From Cyanobacterium sp. HL-69 (GTDB taxonomy: Bacteria > Cyanobacteriota > Cyanobacteriia > Cyanobacteriales > Cyanobacteriaceae): a stretch of 64,000 bases of DNA. Location: positions 744,001-808,000 of the forward strand of contig CP024912.1 in NCBI GenBank assembly GCA_002813895.1, given 5' to 3'. The notes below the pieces were generated by a model. It had not been told where the DNA came from, searched no databases, and saw nothing but the letters and a program-made list of their open reading frames with translations. Made by a program: the position numbers and the translations under genes. Positions within the stretch are counted from its first letter, which is position 1, and every line of letters starts with the position of its first letter. This document shows positions 27,501-34,423 of this stretch, one piece after another.

Positions 27501-27852
27501 TTATAGCCGTTTCTTTTATGACAAATGGGCAAAAGGTACTGTACCCATTGCCCCCCCCTATATCAGCGATAAAATCTGGTTTTACCAAGAAAATAAAAAC
27601 CTAGACCAAACCATGGTGGTTAAAGCCACAGGAGTAATACAACAATGGATTGATACAGGTATTTCCATGGAGTTGTTATTTAACCTCAATGAGGGAGTAT
27701 ATCACCCCCATGAGCCTGAAAGAGCCTTAAAAGCTAAAGATATATTTAATACTCTCATCATGGCATGGGAGGAAGGTTGTAAAGCAGTCTATTACGTCCG
27801 TATAGTCCAAAAAGATAACTTCAAAGATGAATGCACCGCCTGTGCAAACTAA
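24517..27852 (+). CDS. nrdA: Class I ribonucleoside-diphosphate reductase alpha subunit, interrupted by an intein
   Basis: NrdA reduces ribonucleotides to deoxyribonucleotides with its radical-generating partner NrdB (not in the window). The 1111-residue precursor contains a 347-residue intein (residues 462-808); the exteins alone give 764 residues, normal for cyanobacterial NrdA. An ATP-cone allosteric domain spans about 30-115. Catalytic features are the SLTSC redox cysteine, Asn460-Leu461 joined after splicing to Cys809-Thr-Glu811 (the N-x-C-x-E radical site), the GEYAHCC redox partner and a C-terminal Tyr-Tyr pair (VYYVRI) for radical transfer, with a final CTAC redox tail. The Tyr pair points to class I rather than the B12-dependent class II. 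A terminator follows. Confidence 0.93.
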   Translation: MLFDTQEQAIETSISDSNKSSNHVENQSSTIKVVKRSGRLADLDISKIRNVVNWACADKDVNAIALEAGLKTRIRYGISTREIQDNLVNCALEMCNIDEPDWRYVAGRLSMWSLWKEILVSRGYNYGNYAKTVQSFVDAGKYDDRILVYSAEELETANGWINPDWDLDYDYAGTVLLTSRYLLPDELPQEAFLTCSLLLASQEAPENRLTYAKKFYEAIASRRISLATPILANLRVPNGSLTSCFIISMEDNLESIYREITNTARISKNGGGVGVNVSRIRATGSAVMGKKNASGGVIPWVKLLNDTAIAVNQGGRRAGAVTVGLDIWHLDVPEFLEMQTENGDQRRKAYDVFPQLVITDEFMRRVKNKQSWTLVDPLEVKEKLGYDLPLMWGDEFEKAYQDIEANLDTVIKLHKQINARELFKHIMRSQVETGMPYLAFKDTINKANPNKHDGYIPGVNLCVAGETKILTDMGQMAIADLVGEKVNIWNGSEWSNVLIKKTGENQPLLKVHFSNGEFLECTYYHKFHIQENYKGKVKIVDAKDLQEGDKLIKYRLPLVESAYDVEFPYAYTSGFFSGDGSHDGMGKPEIDLYGSKKELLPFINVRNKYYGGSSKNGNWRVERDQLAIYDDVNHDRIVCKLPLDIPQKFSVPVNGYTIKSRLEWLAGLLDADGTVARNGDNESLQIASTHKQFLLDIRLMLQTLGVDSKVVKMADMGFQSLPDGKGEYRDYLCQAKYRLLISSNGLFQLGQLGLKTNRLQWTLREPQREATQFIRVEKIELTCRYDDTYCFNEPLRHLGMFNGILTGQCTESFSNVTSGEYAHCCNLVSLNLANLEQEELDEVCTLAVRILDNTIDITNPPFADAKKHNNRYRTIGVGAMGLADWLAKKELRYNNLQEISNLFEDMGFYCTQASMKLAQERGAFDAFDGSDWSKGLLIGSKPVAWFKENAYKPDRWQILADDIQKYGIRNSHVTAIAPNTSSSLVQGCTASILPVYSRFFYDKWAKGTVPIAPPYISDKIWFYQENKNLDQTMVVKATGVIQQWIDTGISMELLFNLNEGVYHPHEPERALKAKDIFNTLIMAWEEGCKAVYYVRIVQKDNFKDECTACAN
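25900..26940 (+). other. Intein with LAGLIDADG homing endonuclease inside NrdA
   Basis: The 347-residue insertion starts with Cys (block A, CVAGETKILTDMG), has block B CTYYHKF, two dodecapeptide endonuclease motifs (SGFFSGDGS near residue 110 of the intein and WLAGLLDADGTV near residue 207), and ends MFNGILTGQ before the Cys of the C-extein. The last two residues are Gly-Gln instead of the usual His-Asn. The boundaries are set by the contiguous extein NLCTE. Both endonuclease motifs keep acidic residues, so homing activity is possible. Splicing should be cysteine-based at both junctions. Confidence 0.9.
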
Positions 27853-27863
27853 TTTTTATCTTT

Positions 27864-27892
27864 AACCCTCTCATAGTAGAGAGGGTTTTTTT
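27864..27892 (+). terminator. Rho-independent terminator after nrdA
   Basis: The stem AACCCTCTC/GAGAGGGTT with loop ATAGTA runs into a T-tract, 12 bases after the stop codon. Confidence 0.9.
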
Positions 27893-27911
27893 GCTTCACT
27901 ATTACTATTCT

Positions 27912-27940
27912 CAAAAAAAAATCCCCTACCAAGAGGGGAT
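27912..27940 (-). terminator. Rho-independent terminator of the DoxX gene
   Basis: Read on the minus strand, ATCCCCT-CTTGGT-AGGGGAT is followed by nine T residues. It lies 24 bp after the DoxX stop and is back to back with the nrdA terminator. Confidence 0.85.
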
Positions 27941-27964
27941 AAAACTAAAAGATTGTATTAATTC

Positions 27965-28501
27965 TTAAGACAGTGATTTTTGTTGCTCAGAATTAGAATC
28001 TTGGTAAACTTTTTCTAGTAACTTCGCCTGTTCAACCTTTTGATTAACAAGACTTTTGTCCATCATATTGAACAATAAAGCATCCACAGAGAATAAACCT
28101 CCACCATTAACCAAGAAAAGGAGGAAACAACCCGCATAGATAGCAGATAACTCCAGATAAGGAAGACTTAAACCCGCCACTAAAATGTGATGATACATCG
28201 CCACACACATAGTAGCAAACAAGCCCAAAGAAGCAGGTCTAGTAAATAAACCAATGGCAACCAAAGGCGCCCCAATTAACTCGGTGTAAGCCGCTACATA
28301 GCTAAAGAAGATAGGGAAAGGTAAGCCGATATAAGACACATAAGCCTCGGCAAAACTTTCGATATTACCTAACTTATCTAAGCCGTTATGAATCATCATG
28401 ATACCAATGACGGCTCGTAATACAGTCCAAGTAGTTTGCTCTGCCCAGCGAATATCGCAGTTGGGTTGCAATGCCCTACTAATAATTGAATAGAATTTCA
28501 T
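27965..28501 (-). CDS. DoxX family membrane protein
   Basis: The 178-residue protein has four membrane segments in the DoxX pattern: VLRAVIGIMMIHNGLDKLGN, AYTELIGAPLVAIGLFTRPA, a central helix around MCVAMYHHILVAG, and LSAIYAGCFLLFLVNGGG. DoxX proteins include subunits of membrane oxidoreductases and proteins that affect thiol/redox stress; substrate and partners here are unknown. The C-terminal 35 residues are charged and helical, probably cytoplasmic. It is monocistronic with its own terminator. Confidence 0.88.
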   Translation of the reverse strand: MKFYSIISRALQPNCDIRWAEQTTWTVLRAVIGIMMIHNGLDKLGNIESFAEAYVSYIGLPFPIFFSYVAAYTELIGAPLVAIGLFTRPASLGLFATMCVAMYHHILVAGLSLPYLELSAIYAGCFLLFLVNGGGLFSVDALLFNMMDKSLVNQKVEQAKLLEKVYQDSNSEQQKSLS

Positions 28502-28793
28502 TGTTATTACTCAATAATTGCTTTTATTAAGTTTGATTGATTTGGAAAACTTAATTTTTGCTTTACATTTATTAATATAACGTACAATCCTTCAATATGG
28601 AGTGTTAGAAGTATATTGATAAGTTGATACTTTAGTATTTTTCGATACTATTTAGGTAAAAAAGATCATTAATTGTCTTTATTTGCTGACAAGTCTTAGA
28701 AAAATTTATATTTTGTAATAATTATATAGAAATTGATATAAGGGCGATCGCATCCTAGTACCCATATGGACAACGTTCCATGATCACATCCTT

Positions 28794-29501
28794 CTAAGTA
28801 AAATTAAGAAGTCTTTTAAACTCCCCCTTAACAACGTCATAACATTCGCAGGACATAGAACGAAGAAGGTCCCTACTTAAAATTGTTATGCTTCCCCTCG
28901 TGTAACGAATAACACCAGCCTTTTGAAACTTTTGAGCCACTTCTGTTACACTAGCTCGTCTTACCCCCAACATTTGAGAAATAAACTTTTGAGTTAATGG
29001 TAACTCATCTTGATCTACCGAAGTATGGACAAAAAGTAACCAAGTCGCCAACTGTTGATTAATAGAATGATGACACTTGCACACAGCATTTTGAGATATT
29101 TGTGTTAATCGAGCCTGAGTATATAATAATAATATTCGTTGAAGTTCTCCTGGTCGTCTCGACTCCGCCAAAAAAATATCAGCACCTAATCTCATAGCAC
29201 TATCAGGAATCTGGACAATAGTATCATTAGTGGCATAATTTCCACCCAAAAAAACAGGAAGTCCAATTAACCCTTCATTGCCAATTAAACCAACCTCAAT
29301 TGTTGCTTTATTCAACAAAGTTGATACCAAAGAAATCATCGAATGAAGAGGAAAATATACATAATCAATTTTTTGATCTTGTTTATAAATAATCTGTCCA
29401 GATATTAAAGAAACATACTCTAAATTGGAAAAAAGTATTTTATATTCATCCTGAGAGATAGAAGCTAATATTTGATTATCTGAAGTTTTATTATTTATCA
29501 C
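28794..29501 (-). CDS. Crp/Fnr-family transcriptional regulator (paralogue 1)
   Basis: The 235-residue protein has a cyclic-nucleotide-binding-like jelly roll (about 25-125) containing IEVGLIGNEGLIGLPVFLGG and a C-terminal winged helix (about 160-215) with LTQKFISQMLGVRRASVTEVAQ as the HTH. The sequence lacks the phosphate-binding cassette of true cAMP receptors, so the effector is unknown. Both this protein and the paralogue at 31635 end with an SCECY motif and an FxRLL segment. It lies downstream of the diguanylate cyclase gene on the same strand, with a 326-bp gap that includes an insertion-like element. Confidence 0.88.
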   Translation of the reverse strand: MINNKTSDNQILASISQDEYKILFSNLEYVSLISGQIIYKQDQKIDYVYFPLHSMISLVSTLLNKATIEVGLIGNEGLIGLPVFLGGNYATNDTIVQIPDSAMRLGADIFLAESRRPGELQRILLLYTQARLTQISQNAVCKCHHSINQQLATWLLFVHTSVDQDELPLTQKFISQMLGVRRASVTEVAQKFQKAGVIRYTRGSITILSRDLLRSMSCECYDVVKGEFKRLLNFT

Positions 29502-29827
29502 TATAAATTTATGCCGTTATACTATCATAATAGCTTAATAAATTTATATATTTCTATATTTACTAATTCTCTTAATCTTTATAGCTAATTTTTCCCTAAA
29601 TAAAATAAAATTACTTTACCTTAAATAGAAAAAAATATGAGATATTAACTGACGTTACGCACCCATTTATAAGTTAGGTTTTATCTGTAAATTTTAACAA
29701 GGGGCGCGAGGCCCCTTGCCCAACTCCTAGCCCCTTGCCCAGCGCCTCTACAAACATAGCCTGAACATCGAACTTTTTTACCACTTCAAACTAATTAATT
29801 GTATTTTTGCGTAACATTAGATATTAA
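29502..29827. other. Intergenic region between Crp-like paralogue 1 and the diguanylate cyclase
   Basis: About 190 of these 326 bp are an insertion-like element (29641-29829). The rest is AT-rich upstream sequence of the Crp-like gene. No further gene is seen. Confidence 0.55.
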
Positions 29828-29829
29828 CT
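29641..29829. mobile_element. Putative MITE with 10-bp flanking direct repeats
   Basis: GATATTAACT occurs at 29641-29650 and again at 29820-29829. Just inside are inverted GTTACGCA (29654) and TGCGTAAC (29808). The interior is non-coding and includes the CAAGGGGCGCGAGGCCCCTTG palindrome. The layout is that of a small non-autonomous insertion with a 10-bp target duplication. It abuts the stop codon of the diguanylate cyclase gene without disrupting it. Confidence 0.55.
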
Positions 29830-31324
29830 AATCATCATGTATATAAAATAATTCTTTTTCTTTTTTTGCCTTATACATCGCCATGTCTGCGTGGGATAAA
29901 ATTTTCGGTAAATTGGAACTGTCCATATCACCGATGACAATACCAATACTAACCGTAACCATAATTTCCTTTTGGCTAACATGAAAACAACTAGACAAAG
30001 ACTCTTGAATACGATAAGCACATTCTTTGGCTTCATGGGGAGAACGAATATGAGTTAAAACTATCATAAACTCATCTCCCCCCAATCGAGAAACATGGTC
30101 AAAACTTCTTATACAAGTCATTAACCTTTTTGCCAAAATAACTAAAACTTCATCCCCAGTAGAATGACCAAAAGTATCATTAATACTCTTAAATTTATTT
30201 ATATCAAGAAAAAGAACCGCAAATTGATTATTTTTTCCTTTTTGCTCTTGATCTAAAACCTTCTCTAAAAACTCTAACAATGAGCGACGGTTGGGTAAAT
30301 TAGTAAGGGAATCATACCGAGACTGACGAAAAAGATCATCATGGGTTTCTTGTAGATTGGTGATGTCATGAAGGGACAAATGCCACCCAATCATTTTATG
30401 CTCACAATCCCAGATAATATTTGCCTTGACACTAACACAAATCATTTCACCATGGGGCAAGGATAACTTAATAGTAAAAAAATGATTTTTTTGATCTAAA
30501 TTTTTTCCATTTCCATTATTTGTCTCGCACATTAAATGTAATGATTGTTGAAAATCACCATTCTCCGTAAACAAATTTACAGAACTATTCATTAACTTCT
30601 CTTTGGAAGTTTTGAGCATTTCTTGAGCATTACCATTAGCCAGTCTAATGATTCCATTATTATCAATAATTAAACAACTATCAGGAGAAAACAAAAATAA
30701 ACTTTCATAGTAGTTTTTTTCAAACTTTGCATACTCCAAGTCATCCCATAACTGCTCATTTTCTACCTGTAAATCTTTTACATCCCTATTTATAGTTAGG
30801 GAATCAGGCTCAAAATATTGATAATCGAAAGTAATTTCTTCTGCTTTTTCTTCTATTAAATCTTCAATATAACCATTACAATTTTCCTCCGCTTCTCGTA
30901 AACTATCAAAAGGACCAAAATAATAAGTCATAGCAGGTTTCATGGTATCAATTCTAATCCACCAAAACACTTCTGAAAATGGAACTAAATTGTTTTTAGG
31001 AATAACTTTTTTATCTACAACACTAAGAACTTGGTATTCTGTCACAACTTCTCTGATATATTCACTAATTTTTTTCCTGATTAATAATATTTCATCTGTC
31101 ACGCCAATACAGAAAGTGTTATCATCTATATAATTAGTTTGATCATGTATCAATACATGATGATTAGGAATATTATTAAGTATTTTTGTGACCAATTTAT
31201 TACGGAAATAAGGCAAAGATAATGCTTGTTGATGAAAATCTTCTAGGGCAGAATTTTCCGAAAAATGATCAATTTCTGTTTGGACAATGGACAAAGTGGA
31301 ATTAAATACTCTATAAGACATCAT
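29828..31324 (-). CDS. Diguanylate cyclase with DUF1816-like, PAS and GGDEF domains
   Basis: GGDEF proteins make the second messenger cyclic di-GMP. The 498-residue cytoplasmic protein has an N-terminal region of unknown fold (1-115), a DUF1816-like segment (WWIRIDTMKPAMTYYFGPF, about 118-175), a short coiled coil, a PAS domain (about 205-330) and a C-terminal GGDEF domain (about 340-495) with an intact RLGGDEF active site. No membrane segment or EAL domain is seen. DUF1816 is otherwise found in small cyanobacterial proteins, so this fusion may supply a sensory input. It sits between two Crp-like paralogues on the same strand. Confidence 0.9.
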   Translation of the reverse strand: MMSYRVFNSTLSIVQTEIDHFSENSALEDFHQQALSLPYFRNKLVTKILNNIPNHHVLIHDQTNYIDDNTFCIGVTDEILLIRKKISEYIREVVTEYQVLSVVDKKVIPKNNLVPFSEVFWWIRIDTMKPAMTYYFGPFDSLREAEENCNGYIEDLIEEKAEEITFDYQYFEPDSLTINRDVKDLQVENEQLWDDLEYAKFEKNYYESLFLFSPDSCLIIDNNGIIRLANGNAQEMLKTSKEKLMNSSVNLFTENGDFQQSLHLMCETNNGNGKNLDQKNHFFTIKLSLPHGEMICVSVKANIIWDCEHKMIGWHLSLHDITNLQETHDDLFRQSRYDSLTNLPNRRSLLEFLEKVLDQEQKGKNNQFAVLFLDINKFKSINDTFGHSTGDEVLVILAKRLMTCIRSFDHVSRLGGDEFMIVLTHIRSPHEAKECAYRIQESLSSCFHVSQKEIMVTVSIGIVIGDMDSSNLPKILSHADMAMYKAKKEKELFYIHDD

Positions 31325-31634
31325 CTTTCTCCTTCTTTAAGTAAAAAATAGTGAAAAATTTAATTAATTAATGTCATCCTGAGTCCAAATACTAACGACA
31401 GTCAAAATATGTAAAAGTTTTCAGCATTAAACTTTATATTTAATGTTTATCCCTATACCGAAACCATAATTGTTTTTTTGAACCCGCAGTCAAATTACAT
31501 GGGTAAATTTTTCTTTTTCCGAGGGTCTTTTTAAATGTTACTTAAGTAAAATAACTTAAGTAATTCGTACTAACCATATGACTTAATCATAATCTTTATT
31601 CAACTGTTTCACCGTACGATAACGTACGGAATAT
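31325..31634. other. 310-bp region between the diguanylate cyclase and Crp-like paralogue 2
   Basis: It is AT-rich and non-coding. It must hold the diguanylate cyclase promoter unless the gene is read through from paralogue 2. Its only clear structure is the palindrome CCGTACG-ATAA-CGTACGG at 31612-31629. Confidence 0.55.
31612..31629. promoter_or_regulatory. GTACG-N4-CGTAC palindrome, site 1
   Basis: CCGTACGATAACGTACGG is a perfect 7+7 inverted repeat with a four-base spacer, six bases beyond the stop of Crp-like paralogue 2 and about 290 bp upstream of the diguanylate cyclase. The same core occurs at 31862 and 32408. A candidate operator; it could also act as a weak hairpin. Confidence 0.45.
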
Positions 31635-32363
31635 TTACCCTCGACAAGAACCTAGTAGGCGGATAAACTCATTTTGTACGATTCTATAGCACTCACAAGA
31701 TGTCTGTTCTAATTTCTTATGATCAACAATCAATATTTTTCCTCGGTTATAGCGAATAATGCCTTTATCTTGAAGGGCTTTTGCTGCAATGGTGACTCCT
31801 GCCCTACGTACCCCTAGCATATTAGATATAAATTCCTGAGTGAGATCTAACTCATCTTGTAGTACGCAGTCGTACACTGATAATAACCACCGTGCCAATC
31901 GGGCTTCTATTTTGTGTTGTCGGTTACAGGCGGCACTTTGGGCTATTTGAGTGAGCCTGGCTTGAGTATGAAGCAGTAATATTTTTTGCAGCGCACCAGC
32001 TTCTTTAAACTCTCTAACTAATACATCCGATCGCATTTTAAGACTTTTACCTTTCATTTGAACAATGGCACGACTAATGGTATATTGTCCCCCTAAAAAC
32101 ACGGGTAGCCCTATCATTCCTTCATTACCAACCAAACCGATTTCTGTGGTAGAGCCATCTTCCATGATGGAAACAAGGGAAATCATTGCCGTCAAAGGAA
32201 AATAGACCACTTTAATTGGCTCATAGGCTTCATGAAGAATTGTTCCCGATGTTAAATTTACTTCTTGGAAGTAAGGCGATATTTTCTCAAATTCAGACTC
32301 TGTTAATGTACGGAGTAGTTTATTGAGAGAAATGGAATTTTTGTTAATCAAGGTATTTTGCAC
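31635..32363 (-). CDS. Crp/Fnr-family transcriptional regulator (paralogue 2)
   Basis: The 242-residue protein is a paralogue of the product at 28794: an effector domain with TEIGLVGNEGMIGLPVFLGG and a winged helix with LTQEFISNMLGVRRAGVTIAAK, ending in TSCECY and FIRLL. No cAMP-binding signature or Fe-S cysteine set is seen, so ligand and targets are unknown. Three GTACG-N4-CGTAC palindromes lie in its promoter region, in its coding sequence and just past its stop, which suggests autoregulation (inference). Confidence 0.88.
   Translation of the reverse strand: MQNTLINKNSISLNKLLRTLTESEFEKISPYFQEVNLTSGTILHEAYEPIKVVYFPLTAMISLVSIMEDGSTTEIGLVGNEGMIGLPVFLGGQYTISRAIVQMKGKSLKMRSDVLVREFKEAGALQKILLLHTQARLTQIAQSAACNRQHKIEARLARWLLSVYDCVLQDELDLTQEFISNMLGVRRAGVTIAAKALQDKGIIRYNRGKILIVDHKKLEQTSCECYRIVQNEFIRLLGSCRG
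31862..31875. promoter_or_regulatory. GTACG-N4-CGTAC palindrome, site 2 (inside the gene)
   Basis: GTACGCAGTCGTAC lies within the coding sequence of Crp-like paralogue 2. It shares the core of sites 1 and 3; an intragenic operator is possible, but coding constraint could also produce it. Confidence 0.35.
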
Positions 32364-32407
32364 AAACAGAGTCTTAATAATTATTATATAAAATAATTTT
32401 CTTGTCT

Positions 32408-32421
32408 GTACGCTACCGTAC
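32408..32421. promoter_or_regulatory. GTACG-N4-CGTAC palindrome, site 3 (promoter region)
   Basis: GTACGCTACCGTAC lies 45-58 bp upstream of the ATG of Crp-like paralogue 2, a normal operator position for an autoregulated gene. It matches sites 1 and 2 in core and spacing. Confidence 0.5.
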
Positions 32422-32471
32422 TTAAAGATTTTTGTGATAATTCAAACAGCTATATTAATAATTAGTTTGTT

Positions 32472-33557
32472 TTAATTTCTAAGCCATACTTTTTGAATTT
32501 CATTAATAATTTCAGGGGAAGGGGAAGATTTTATTTCTACGGGGGGATTTATTTCCATCCCAAGAATATTGTTACTCCAAGGGGTGTCATTAATGGTTGT
32601 TAAATTAATGTTATTATTTATGGGTCTAAAGCCATATTTTGCTAAAGTAATTTGTTGATTGTCTGCTAATAAATAATCGATAAATTTTTCTGCTGATTGT
32701 TGTTCACCTTGGCTTAAATTATTATTTAGAATTACGGCCGTGGAAAAAGTTTCGGTGGTTGGATTTGGATAATAAATTTGATACACTTTATTTTGATTTG
32801 TTTGTGACCAGCGATATAGGGCAATGCTTTCGTAAACTAAACCAACATCAGCGTCATTTTCTCCTCGTACAATAAATTCTTGTAGTAAAATATCAGTGGA
32901 TCTTGGTGGTTGATAGACGGAGTTTTTGAGTAAAGAAAAAAGTTGTTCTACTTCGTTATTAGCAAGATTATTAATGGCTAAGGTATTCTGATTTAGTTTA
33001 TTTTCTGCCCATAAATTAAGGGTTAATTGCCCACTATTGGAGCGGGTAGGATCTGTCATGAGAAGATCAAAACTTCCCCAGTTACTATTACCTCCTATAT
33101 CTTGCCAATTTTTGCTTATTAATGCTTGTTCTAATTGTTGCCAATTAAATTGATTATTAGGAAATAAAATATTTCCTCTCTCTTGCCATGCGATCGCCAC
33201 TAAGAGGGTTTTCGCGATGGGTTGAGGATTATTATAAAATGGTTTTTCTTGCCCGATCGCCCTTAATCTCGTCTCTAATTGACTAATTAATTCATCACTA
33301 GCAGGGATTACAATGGCTGGTTGAAAATCATTTTTTTGATTGATAATGTTATTAACAATATCTTGAGATCCTTGTATTTTTAAGTTAACTTGAATATCGG
33401 GATAATTTTGTTCAAAAGTTTTTTCTATTTCTGCTAAAGGTTCTTCTAATTCTGAGCCAATGACCACATTTAAAGTTTTATTTTGATTAGGTAATGGTAC
33501 ATAGGCGATGATAGTAGATATGGTTATAAGGGCGCTGGAAATAATTTTTTTATTCAT
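32472..33557 (-). CDS. Periplasmic solute-binding-like protein
   Basis: The 361-residue protein has an N-terminal hydrophobic signal segment (about 5-20) and a type II solute-binding fold: NVVIGSELEEPLAEIEKTFE opening, a middle MTDPTRSNSGQLTLNLW motif, and DADVGLVYESIAL. The PTRSNSG segment is shared with the VWA protein two genes upstream, so they are related in the binding domain. The lipidation Cys is missing. No ABC permease or ATPase is adjacent, so it may be a sensor or adaptor rather than part of a transporter; the ligand is unknown (phosphate- or molybdate-like oxyanions are possible). Confidence 0.75.
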   Translation of the reverse strand: MNKKIISSALITISTIIAYVPLPNQNKTLNVVIGSELEEPLAEIEKTFEQNYPDIQVNLKIQGSQDIVNNIINQKNDFQPAIVIPASDELISQLETRLRAIGQEKPFYNNPQPIAKTLLVAIAWQERGNILFPNNQFNWQQLEQALISKNWQDIGGNSNWGSFDLLMTDPTRSNSGQLTLNLWAENKLNQNTLAINNLANNEVEQLFSLLKNSVYQPPRSTDILLQEFIVRGENDADVGLVYESIALYRWSQTNQNKVYQIYYPNPTTETFSTAVILNNNLSQGEQQSAEKFIDYLLADNQQITLAKYGFRPINNNINLTTINDTPWSNNILGMEINPPVEIKSSPSPEIINEIQKVWLRN

Positions 33558-33683
33558 AACTTTTTACCTAATTATATATAGCAGTCCTGAATTATTTGTC
33601 AGATTTTTAAATTGAGTTCTCCCTTATTAAAGGGAGCTAAGGGCGATCGTATTTTCATAACTAAAAATTTAATTCAAAAAAAT

Positions 33684-34400
33684 TTATACCAATACATCCA
33701 TACTTTCTTGAAAATTATTTAATTCATTATTTAAATCTTTTAATTCTTGTATTTCTTCCGAATTATCTAAATTAGCAGACCTTAATTTATTTTGTAATTG
33801 CTGTAAAACCCCTGCAAATTCAGTAATAATAGTAACGATAGAAAAAACTTGGGCTTCCCTTGCATCTTGTCCTTCTTCTACCAACTGTAAATTATTTTTT
33901 AGGGTATTTTCTAATTGTTGTAATTGTATTAAAGCCCTTCCTTTACTATTTTTTTGTTGGCTTTTTACTTGTTGTAATTGTTTGTTTAATTCTTCCCTAG
34001 ATAACAAGGAATCTCCCCCCGCTAATTTTTGGGTTAAATGATTTATTTTTTCTGGTAGTTCTAAGGTGCGCTGGCAGGTGTATTCTACGGCGGTTAATAA
34101 TTCCATTTGGGAAGCATTTTGTAATAGTTTTTGGGCTTCAATTCTTAAATGTTCTGCTTTACTAATTAATAGTTTTGCTTGGATTTTGGCATTGTTTAAT
34201 TCTTGTTCTAAAATAGGGTTATTTAAGTTAACTTTGGGAGGTTCTTTTTTTGCTAGATAACCAGCCCCTACAAAGGAAATAGCCCCTGTTATGGGCAACA
34301 TTAACCAAGGAGAAAGTTTTATCACCCTTGCCCCAAAAATCAAACAAATACAGGCAAATAAAACCGCTAAAGGATAATTAAGAGGATTAACTATTTTCAT
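33684..34400 (-). CDS. Membrane-anchored coiled-coil protein, possibly XpaC-like
   Basis: The 238-residue protein has two close hydrophobic segments at the N-terminus (about 10-27 and 31-50), then a long cytoplasmic helical region (60-235) rich in Gln, Leu and Glu. The layout recalls XpaC proteins, which are found with TelA-type toxic-anion-resistance proteins, but I see no decisive motif and no telA here. It is 23 bp downstream of the solute-binding/VWA gene and 126 bp upstream of the solute-binding gene on the same strand, so the three probably form one transcript. Confidence 0.5.
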   Translation of the reverse strand: MKIVNPLNYPLAVLFACICLIFGARVIKLSPWLMLPITGAISFVGAGYLAKKEPPKVNLNNPILEQELNNAKIQAKLLISKAEHLRIEAQKLLQNASQMELLTAVEYTCQRTLELPEKINHLTQKLAGGDSLLSREELNKQLQQVKSQQKNSKGRALIQLQQLENTLKNNLQLVEEGQDAREAQVFSIVTIITEFAGVLQQLQNKLRSANLDNSEEIQELKDLNNELNNFQESMDVLV

Positions 34401-34423
34401 GGATTTTTAGATAGATAAAAGTA

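Noticed and set aside
24517-27852. Reading the ribonucleotide reductase as the B12-dependent class II NrdJ
   Set aside because: The C-terminal Tyr-Tyr pair (VYYVRI) and CTAC tail fit class I NrdA; no class II-specific feature was seen.
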